Source: CAZCAC01 sp964496575
GTDB lineage: Bacteria; Planctomycetota; UBA1135; GCA-002686595
Reading direction: 5' to 3'
Assembly: GCA_964496575.1 (NCBI GenBank)
Contig: CAZCAC010000110.1
Location: 1 to 28,853 of the forward strand
Length of the DNA stretch: 28,853 nt
The position numbers and the translations under genes are program-made. Below are positions 23,217-28,853 of this stretch, one piece after another. Each line of letters begins with the position of its first letter. The stretch's first letter is position 1. The notes beneath the pieces were generated by a model. It did not search any database. It saw nothing but the letters and a program-made list of their open reading frames with translations, and had not been told where the DNA came from.

Positions 23217-24469
23217 AGATCGTCCTGATCGGAGCCAACTTCCCTCCTGAGTTCGCCGGAGGCACCGAGATCGTCCTCGAAGCGCAGGCGCGGGAGCTGG
23301 TTCGCGCCGGCTGCCGCGTCCGGGTCCTGTGCGGGACCGACGAGGACAAGGAAGAGGAGGACTTCCACCACGCCCTGCGTGGGGATCTCGAAATCGTCCG
23401 CTTCCCCCGCACCGACGAGGAGCGGGCCTCGGTGGAGTGGATCAAGCCACGACTCTCCGATCTCGTGGCGCGCGAGCTGGAGGGCGCCGACATCGTTCAC
23501 GTGCACCACTGGGCGAACCTCTCGGGGGACCTGGTCCGTCGTCTGCGCAAGTCGAGGCCGGTGGTCGTCACGCTGCACGACCACTTCACCACCTGTCCGC
23601 GCTACTTCCGCGCGCCGCGAGATGGACTCACCTGCCCGAGCGGCGCCGACTCGACGACCTGCGCCGCCTGCCTGGCGGACGAGGTTCCGGGGCTGGAGAG
23701 CTCCGAGCTCGCCCACCGACTGGACGAGCGCTACCGGGACTACCGCGCGGAGGTGCAGGCCGCTTCCCGGGTGGTCACGCCGAGCCACTACCTGCGGGAG
23801 GCTCTCTCGGAGCACCTGAGGGTGGATCCCTCTCGCTGGCAGGTCATTCCCCACGGCCTGTGCCGCGCCCTGGCTCCCTCGCTGCGCGACGGCGTCGAGC
23901 GAGACCCGCTCACCGTCCTTCACTTCGGAAATCGTGCCGAGATCAAGGGTACACTCGATCTGGTTCGGGCGGCGGCCACGCTGCCGAAGGACCGGATCCG
24001 GCTGATCCTGGCTGGCGCCGAGGTGGAGCCGGGCTTCGATTCGTGTCTGAAGGCAGTCGCCGGCGACCTGGAGATCGAGTTCCACGGCGCGTACGACGTC
24101 GCGCAGCTGCGTCGCCTGGCGCGGCGCGCGGATCTGGCCGCGTTCCCCTCGCACGCGGCGGAGAGCTACGGCCTGGTCGTCGAGGAGGCGCTGGCCATGG
24201 GGCTGCCGGTGTGGGTCTCCGACCGCGGGGCCCTGCCCGAGGTGCTGCGGTCGACGGTGCGGTACGGCGAGCTGCCGGGCGGCATCCTCCCCGCCGAGGA
24301 GCCCGACCGCTGGGCCGCGGCGCTGCGCGAGCTTGTCGAGGACCGCGAGAGACTGCAGGATGCGCGCTGCGCGCTGCCCGCCCGCATGCGGACGGCGGCC
24401 GAGACCTCGCACGACCTGCTCGAGCTCTACGCCGAGCTTCTTCAAGGTGCTTCCGTGACCGGCCCGTGA
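23213..24469 (+). CDS. Family 4 glycosyltransferase
   Basis: This 418-aa GT-B enzyme overlaps the PIG-L stop (ATGA). The N-terminal domain opens with MKIVLIGANFPPEFAGGTEIV, with the Gly-rich acceptor loop. The C-terminal nucleotide-sugar domain has LHFGNRAEIKGTLDLVRAA (~235), AAFPSHAAESYGLVVEEALAMGLPVW (~305-330, with the E-x7-E motif) and an end helix. Between them are two cysteine-rich stretches (TTCPRYFRAPRDGLTCPSG, TTCAACLAD near 122-160), a pattern seen in some GT4 proteins of cell-wall clusters that may bind a metal. It is retaining by family mechanism; its sugar donor cannot be read from sequence. Confidence 0.9.
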   Translation: MKIVLIGANFPPEFAGGTEIVLEAQARELVRAGCRVRVLCGTDEDKEEEDFHHALRGDLEIVRFPRTDEERASVEWIKPRLSDLVARELEGADIVHVHHWANLSGDLVRRLRKSRPVVVTLHDHFTTCPRYFRAPRDGLTCPSGADSTTCAACLADEVPGLESSELAHRLDERYRDYRAEVQAASRVVTPSHYLREALSEHLRVDPSRWQVIPHGLCRALAPSLRDGVERDPLTVLHFGNRAEIKGTLDLVRAAATLPKDRIRLILAGAEVEPGFDSCLKAVAGDLEIEFHGAYDVAQLRRLARRADLAAFPSHAAESYGLVVEEALAMGLPVWVSDRGALPEVLRSTVRYGELPGGILPAEEPDRWAAALRELVEDRERLQDARCALPARMRTAAETSHDLLELYAELLQGASVTGP

Positions 24470-26103
24470 GCGACCGTTTCCCGCCCCTCCTCGACCCCAG
24501 CAGCTTGCCGAGCCGGGTGCTCTGCCTGGCGCCCCACCCCGACGACGAGGTGATCGCCTGCGGGGGAGCGCTCGCGTTCCACGCCGCGCGCGGGGACCGG
24601 GTGCGGGTGGTCGTCGTCACCGACGGCGCCGGCCCCGGGGGGGACGAGGCGCTCGCCGCGCAGCGGGTGAAGGAGTGCCGGGCGGGGCTGGAGGAGCTGG
24701 GGGTGGGCGAGGTGAGCTTCCTCGACCTGCCCGACGGCGGGGCGCGCGGGCACGAAGCCCTCCTCTCGAAGCTCGAGGAGGAGTGGACGGGCTTCGATCC
24801 GACGCTGTGCTACGCGCCGTCCCCCTTCGAGCGGCACGCCGATCACCTGGCCACCTTCGACTCCCTCGCCCGGCTCGGGCGGAGGTTCCCGGGGGTGCGG
24901 GTCCTCCTTTGGGGGGTGAACCACCCCGGGCCCGCGGATCTCCTGCTCGACACGACCGCCTGGCAGGAGACGAAGCGTCGCGCGCTCGAGGCGCACTCCA
25001 GCCAGAACCTCGAGGGGGAGCTGACCCTGAAGATCACCGCGCGCGATGCTGCGGCGACGATCGACGTCGACGTCCCGGGCGTGGAAGCGGTCGAGCGCTT
25101 CGGCGATCGCCTGACCGAGGAGCTGCTCGGCTACGGAGCCCGCGCCCGGGCCGTCGCCGGCGACCGGGTGGAGAGCGAGGAGCGGCTCGCCGCGACCGCC
25201 GTCCTGACCTCCTTCAACAAGCGCGACGACGTGCGCGCGAACCTCGAGGCGATCTTCTCGCAGACCTGGCCCTTCGAGTCGGTGGTGGTGGTCGACAACG
25301 CCTCCAGCGACGGTACGGCCGAGATGATCGAGGCCGAGTTCCCGCAGGTGCGGCTGGTGGTGATGCCCGACTCCAGCTACGGCGCGTGCGAGACCTTCAA
25401 CGTCGGCTTCGCCTCCAGCCGGACGCCGCTGACGGCGATCCTCGACGACGACATCGTCATGCCGCCCGACTGGCTGGAGAAGGCGACGACGCGGATGCAG
25501 GCCGAGCCGGAGACGACCGCGATCGTCTCCACGAAGGTCGTCGAACCGGGGATGCCGGAGAGCTACCGCGCTTCGCCCGAGGTCAACACCGAGCGGTACA
25601 TGTCGACCTTCCGCGGCTGCGCGTCGCTGGCTCGCACCGGGGCGCTGCGCGAGGCGGGGTACTACGACGAGCGGCTGTTCATCTACGGCAACGAGCGCGA
25701 TCTCACCTGTCGCCTGCTCAACCTCGGCTACCGGGTGCTGCAGTACCCCGGGACGGAGGTCTTCCACCAGACGCCTTTCGGCATCAAGCCTGGACCGCGG
25801 AGCCTCTACTTCCACGCGCGCAACGCCTGGTTGACGATGCTCAAGTACGCACCGGCCCGGGACCTCTTCGCGTTGCCGTGGCTGGTCCTCAGCAAGGTGG
25901 TACTGCGCTCGTCGAAGCGAGAGGCGCGGGGCGAGGTGACAGACGCCGTGGGCACGATCGGGATCGGCGCCTCCTTGCGCCAGACGAAGGGGGCTCTCCG
26001 CATCGTCCTGAAGGCCGCGCTGTCGGTGCTCTGGAACGTGCCGTACTGCCTGAAGCATCGCCAGCCGGTGCGCTCCGACGACTTCGAGCTGCCGCTGAAA
26101 TGA
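24466..26103 (+). CDS. Bifunctional PIG-L deacetylase / family 2 glycosyltransferase fusion
   Basis: This 545-aa protein starts at a GTG overlapping the GT4 stop (GTGA). Residues ~15-215 are a PIG-L domain: LAPHPDDEVIACGG (21-34), VVVTDGAG and FERHADHLATFDS (the second zinc motif, with Ala for Pro). Residues ~240-500 are a GT2: TAVLTSFNKRDDVRANLEAI, VVVDNASSDGTAEM, ILDDDIVMPPDWL (the DxD) and IYGNERDLTCRL near the acceptor site, where EDxDL is the usual form. A single frame with no stop between them argues for a true fusion rather than two genes. The two activities could deacetylate and extend the same glycan. Compare with the stand-alone PIG-L at 22572. Confidence 0.88.
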   Translation: MSDRFPPLLDPSSLPSRVLCLAPHPDDEVIACGGALAFHAARGDRVRVVVVTDGAGPGGDEALAAQRVKECRAGLEELGVGEVSFLDLPDGGARGHEALLSKLEEEWTGFDPTLCYAPSPFERHADHLATFDSLARLGRRFPGVRVLLWGVNHPGPADLLLDTTAWQETKRRALEAHSSQNLEGELTLKITARDAAATIDVDVPGVEAVERFGDRLTEELLGYGARARAVAGDRVESEERLAATAVLTSFNKRDDVRANLEAIFSQTWPFESVVVVDNASSDGTAEMIEAEFPQVRLVVMPDSSYGACETFNVGFASSRTPLTAILDDDIVMPPDWLEKATTRMQAEPETTAIVSTKVVEPGMPESYRASPEVNTERYMSTFRGCASLARTGALREAGYYDERLFIYGNERDLTCRLLNLGYRVLQYPGTEVFHQTPFGIKPGPRSLYFHARNAWLTMLKYAPARDLFALPWLVLSKVVLRSSKREARGEVTDAVGTIGIGASLRQTKGALRIVLKAALSVLWNVPYCLKHRQPVRSDDFELPLK

Positions 26104-27149
26104 GCGTCACCGTCGTCGTCTGCAACTACAACGGCGAGGAACACCTGCCCCGCTGCCTGGAGGCGGTCCAGCGGATGCGCGGCGATCTGGTGACCGAGTG
26201 CATCGTGGTCGACAACGCGTCCACCGACCGCGGGCTGGAGATCGTCGTGGAGCGTTTCCCTTCGGTGCGCGTGGTACAGGTCGGATTCAACGGTGGGCCG
26301 GCGGTCGCGCGCAACGTCGGCATGCGCGAGGCGAGGACGCGCTGGGTGCTGGCCCTCGACAACGACGTCGTGGTCGGCGAGGACACGCTGGAGAAGCTCG
26401 TCGCCGCGGTGGAGGAGACGGGGGCGGTGCTCGCGCAGCCGCGCAGCGTCTTCGCCGACGATCGGAGCCATGTGCACTACGACGGCGGGGCGTTGCACTA
26501 CGCGGGGCTGATCTCGCTGCGCAACTTCTACGCGCCGCTCTCGAGCGCGAAGGGCACCGGCACCGAGGAAGTCGACTGCGTGATCTCGCTGGCGCTCCTG
26601 GTCGAACGCGAGAAGGTCATGCAGGTCGGCGGCTACGAGGAGCGCTACTTCATCCTCTTTGAGGACCTCGACCTCAGCTACCGGCTGCGCTCCCTGGGCG
26701 AGACCCTGGTCGTGGTGGAGGACGCGATCGTCGCCCACCGCGCGGGCACGCCGGGAGTGAGCTTCCGCGAAGGCTCATCCTACCCCGCCTCGCGGGTCTT
26801 CCTGCACTCGCGCAACCGCTGGTTCTTCATGGCCAAGAACTACACCGCGCGGACGCTCTGGTTGGCGCTGCCGGGGCTCCTCCTGTACGAGCTCTTCGCC
26901 TTCGCCTTCGCGATCGCCTCGGGGCACCCGTGGGCGTGGTCGAAGGGCAAGCTCGACTTCCTGCGCCACCTCGCCGGCCTGCGCGCCGCCCGCCGGGTCG
27001 TGCAGTCGGAGCGCGAGCTCTCCGATCGCGAGCTCCTGGTCGGTGGTCCGTTGACGGTCACCCCCGACGCCGCCGCGAAGCCGCTGCGCCGGAAGGTCCT
27101 CGGCGCGCTCGACGCGACGCTGCGTTGGTGGTGGCGCGTGGTGGGCTAG
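26100..27149 (+). CDS. Family 2 glycosyltransferase, last gene of the glycan operon
   Basis: This 349-aa protein overlaps the preceding stop (ATGA). The GT-A fold is shown by VTVVVCNYNGEEHLPRCLEAV, CIVVDNASTDRGLEIV, FNGGPAVARNVGM, VLALDNDVVVGEDTL (DxD) and YFILFEDLDLSYRLR. Near the C-terminus (~255-285) is a hydrophobic stretch, TLWLALPGLLLYELFAFAFAI, that probably anchors the enzyme in the membrane. A basic tail follows. It is similar in style to the GT half of the fusion upstream but not obviously a recent copy. Its stop codon overlaps that of the convergent gene at 27146. Confidence 0.9.
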   Translation: MSVTVVVCNYNGEEHLPRCLEAVQRMRGDLVTECIVVDNASTDRGLEIVVERFPSVRVVQVGFNGGPAVARNVGMREARTRWVLALDNDVVVGEDTLEKLVAAVEETGAVLAQPRSVFADDRSHVHYDGGALHYAGLISLRNFYAPLSSAKGTGTEEVDCVISLALLVEREKVMQVGGYEERYFILFEDLDLSYRLRSLGETLVVVEDAIVAHRAGTPGVSFREGSSYPASRVFLHSRNRWFFMAKNYTARTLWLALPGLLLYELFAFAFAIASGHPWAWSKGKLDFLRHLAGLRAARRVVQSERELSDRELLVGGPLTVTPDAAAKPLRRKVLGALDATLRWWWRVVG

Positions 27150-27943
27150 AAGCTGAAGATCAGCCCGAAGTAGGGGCCGTTGAAGCGCAGGCCGACCTCG
27201 ATGTCGTAGTCGTCCTCGTACTCGACGTCGAGGTCGAGCAAGCGATAGCCGAGGCCGATCGAACCGGCCGGGCCGCCTCCCGATCCGAGCAACCGGTACC
27301 GGGCGTTGAGGTCGAGGTCCAGGTAGGTGACGGAGTCTCCACTGATGGTGATCGCCATTCCCGAGAGGGTCCCACCCGCGCGGAGGGCCCCGAGCTCCAC
27401 CCCGGCGTCGACGGCGAGCAGCGGGATCGGGATGAACTGGGACTCGGTGATGGTGTCTCCCGCGGGGGTGGTGATGTCGGTGATCACCGCGTCGAAGTCG
27501 ACTCCGGTGAGGCCCGCCCCGAGGCCGACGTCCACCGTATCGGTGGGGATCAGGTCGAAGGTGAGCAGACCCTGGTACAGCCCCAGGTCGAGGTTGGAGC
27601 TCACGCTGCTGCCCGCCTCGATGACGTTGCCCTTTCCATCGTCGAGGCGCTCGGTCACGACTCCCACTCCACCGTGGCTCGAGTTCTGGAGGGTGATCGT
27701 CAGCGTGGGCGAGCCGAAGTCGACGTCACCACGCAGGCCGAGTACGCCCTTGTCCTTGCCGAAGCCGGCGGCCTTCACGTCGGATTTCTGGAAGGGGCCG
27801 GTGCTCCCCTTGGAGCGCACCCCGAAGTCACCGTCGATGTCGAGGGGACCGTAGCGGAGCATCGCGTCGCCGCTGGGGACGGCGCAGCCTCCGATCACGC
27901 CGATCAGTCCGATCAGGGCCAGGGTGAGTCGGGACGTCCTCAT
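27146..27943 (-). CDS. Lipoprotein with outer-membrane beta-barrel-like mature domain
   Basis: This 265-aa protein has a signal peptide with the good lipobox IGGC (Cys20) and a mature part of alternating, Gly-rich strands (LGLGYRLLDLDVEYEDDYDIEVGLRF..., LDLDLNARYRL, LGAGLTGVDF). It ends in GLIFSF, that is with the terminal Phe typical of outer-membrane beta-barrels. GGAGG lies 7 nt before the ATG. No family is recognised; outer-membrane barrels with an N-terminal lipid anchor are unusual. The gene is convergent with the glycan operon and overlaps its last gene by 4 bp, sharing CTAG at the stops. A candidate promoter lies at 28012-28040. Confidence 0.85.
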   Translation of the reverse strand: MRTSRLTLALIGLIGVIGGCAVPSGDAMLRYGPLDIDGDFGVRSKGSTGPFQKSDVKAAGFGKDKGVLGLRGDVDFGSPTLTITLQNSSHGGVGVVTERLDDGKGNVIEAGSSVSSNLDLGLYQGLLTFDLIPTDTVDVGLGAGLTGVDFDAVITDITTPAGDTITESQFIPIPLLAVDAGVELGALRAGGTLSGMAITISGDSVTYLDLDLNARYRLLGSGGGPAGSIGLGYRLLDLDVEYEDDYDIEVGLRFNGPYFGLIFSF

Positions 27944-27961
27944 TCATTTCCTCCACTCCCA

Positions 27962-27971
27962 CCACCGGTGG
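27962..27971. repeat. Perfect palindrome in the leader of the barrel lipoprotein gene
   Basis: CCACCGGTGG, a 10-bp perfect palindrome, lies 19 bp upstream of the start codon, between the predicted transcription start and the ribosome site. It could be an operator or just part of a small leader hairpin. Confidence 0.3.
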
Positions 27972-28011
27972 GTTCAACGGCCTCGGTCCGGCGGCCACGC
28001 CGCGCCGGGGC

Positions 28012-28040
28012 AATCTACGCCCGTCGATGGCGCGGAGCAA
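28012..28040 (-). promoter_or_regulatory. Candidate sigma70-like promoter for the barrel lipoprotein gene
   Basis: On the minus strand, TTGCTC (28040-28035), a 17-bp spacer and TAGATT (28017-28012) give a plausible promoter, with transcription starting near 28005 and a leader of about 60 nt. The hexamers are weaker than at the other promoters in this window. Confidence 0.4.
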
Positions 28041-28104
28041 CGGGGCGATCGCCGATCCCCCGGAGAGGGCGAACCGGCGACCGGAGAGGATGCGCGTCGG
28101 AGCG

Positions 28105-28596
28105 CTACGGGTGGATCACCCAGTGCCCGTGGAAGGTGCCTCCGTCACCGGGCCGGTCGTGGTAGTGGCCGCCCAGGTGCCCGATCACCTTCAGCCCGGT
28201 CCCGTCGGCGGTCGGCCGCAGGACTTTCGTCTTGAAGACTCCGTTGCCGTCCGGCCCGCCGGCCCAGACGCCGCGGACGATCGCGAAGGGCTGGTCTTCC
28301 ACGCCGCTGGAGGTGATGCGGTAGAGCCGGCCCTGGATCCGACCATCGGGGTGCGCCGTGCCGGGGGGCGAGCCGGGGATCAGGGCGGCCTTGAAGACGA
28401 AGCGCGGGGTGCCGTCCTCGAACAGGACCCCCTCCGCCAGGCCCGGGTGGGCGTTGTCGGAGAAGTGCCAGACGCCGACAGCATGGCCACGATGCGGTGG
28501 GCAGGCGGTGGATTGCGCCGCGGCCGGCGCGGCGAGCAGGGCGAGGAAGGAAAGGCACGTGAGCGCGAGGGTCAGGAAAGTGCGCCTACAGTTCAT
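28105..28596 (-). CDS. Secreted histidine-rich protein of unknown function
   Basis: This 163-aa protein has a Sec signal peptide (residues 1-28, ...LALLAAPAAAQ) and a mature domain of about 135 residues. It is likely beta-rich (AVGVWHFSDNAHPGLAEGVLFEDGTPRFVFKAALIP, then a run of G-x-strand repeats). GAGGAG lies 8 nt before the ATG. The C-terminus is dense in histidine (LGGHYHDRPGDGGTFHGHWVIHP), as are the first mature residues (CPPHRGHAVGVWHF), so metal binding is possible. No family is recognised. Confidence 0.75.
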   Translation of the reverse strand: MNCRRTFLTLALTCLSFLALLAAPAAAQSTACPPHRGHAVGVWHFSDNAHPGLAEGVLFEDGTPRFVFKAALIPGSPPGTAHPDGRIQGRLYRITSSGVEDQPFAIVRGVWAGGPDGNGVFKTKVLRPTADGTGLKVIGHLGGHYHDRPGDGGTFHGHWVIHP

Positions 28597-28853
28597 CTAA
28601 GGAACTCCTCGGTCGGTGAGACCGCAGAACTGGTGGGAAGCGCCGCACGGGCCGACGGAAGCGCCGGCGGCGGCGAGGGACGACTGGGCATCCGACAGCT
28701 CGAAACCACCAGGTGCCGCCGGGGTTCCGGTGGTCGAACGTCAAAACTCACGGCGCTGCGAACCGCTCCGCCTCGCATCGCTTATCCTGGGATCGAACCG
28801 TCAATGCAGGGCTCCTGACACATGCGCCCCGATTCATGCAACCATCCGCTCAT
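28597..28853. other. Upstream region of the secreted His-rich protein; no gene seen
   Basis: No coding frame or RNA gene is supported. A repeated minus-strand motif TTGACG(G)TTCGA occurs near 28733-28744 and 28792-28804, about 60 bp apart. Neither copy has a good -10 box at the right distance. Confidence 0.4.

Noticed and set aside
22572..24469. Low-molecular-weight thiol pathway (MshB/BshB plus MshA/BshA-type pair)
   Set aside because: The PIG-L and GT4 pair lies inside a coupled polysaccharide export operon, no ligase (MshC/BshC) is nearby, and the GT4 has extra Cys-rich segments.
28780..28810. tRNA-like T-arm (GGTTCGATCCC on the minus strand)
   Set aside because: The flanks do not form a T stem, and no anticodon arm, D arm or acceptor stem is present nearby.

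Overview
The window is very GC-rich, densely coding DNA from the chromosome of a Gram-negative-type (two-membrane) bacterium, most likely a planctomycete or close relative in the PVC superphylum. The best single marker is the 89-aa protein at 15917-16186, whose N-terminal half (MSIHSSL..., an R-rich helix, then SVYGLPKV) looks like the PVC-restricted 'small basic protein' family. Other support comes from lipoproteins, a secretin, ExbB/ExbD proteins and long periplasmic TPR proteins. There are no phage, IS, CRISPR, rRNA or tRNA signals.

Region 1 (1-10929, all minus strand) looks like one trans-envelope machine. In transcription order it holds a TPR-secretin (lipoprotein-like), a 978-aa periplasmic TPR protein, a ~394-aa periplasmic TPR protein, an ExbB/TolQ-type proton channel subunit, two ExbD/TolR proteins, a third ExbD behind a terminator, and the start of a second TPR protein. 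That last protein is clearly paralogous to the N-terminus of the secretin and runs off the left edge. No TonB, TolA or TonB-dependent receptor is present. I propose a PMF-energised, TPR-linked secretin system, which is the most interesting candidate in the window.

Region 2 (11271-18490 plus the lipoprotein to 19002) is housekeeping. A compact palindromic element abuts the end of a type-4 uracil-DNA glycosylase gene, which is preceded by mtaB (tRNA ms2t6A methylthiotransferase). Divergent from these, on the plus strand, lie a TPR lipoprotein, a membrane-anchored SPOR-like protein, the PVC small basic protein, queE (deazaguanine/queuosine pathway), der (ribosome-assembly GTPase) and a small lipoprotein overlapping der.

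Region 3 (19161-27149, plus strand) is a tight seven-gene operon for a surface glycan: an ABC-2 exporter permease, its ATPase with a Wzt-type C-terminal domain, a GT2, a PIG-L deacetylase, a GT4, a PIG-L/GT2 fusion and another GT2. Six of the seven genes follow one another with 2-bp spacing or 4-bp ATGA/GTGA overlaps. The arrangement predicts assembly of a deacetylated-hexosamine-containing polysaccharide on the cytoplasmic face, followed by ABC export.

Region 4 (27146-28596, minus strand) has two unrelated exported proteins, a lipoprotein with beta-barrel character and a small histidine-rich secreted protein. Several sigma70-like promoters share nearly the same hexamers (TTGACC, 17-18 bp, TATCYT), two of them in front of the two TPR-secretin paralogues.
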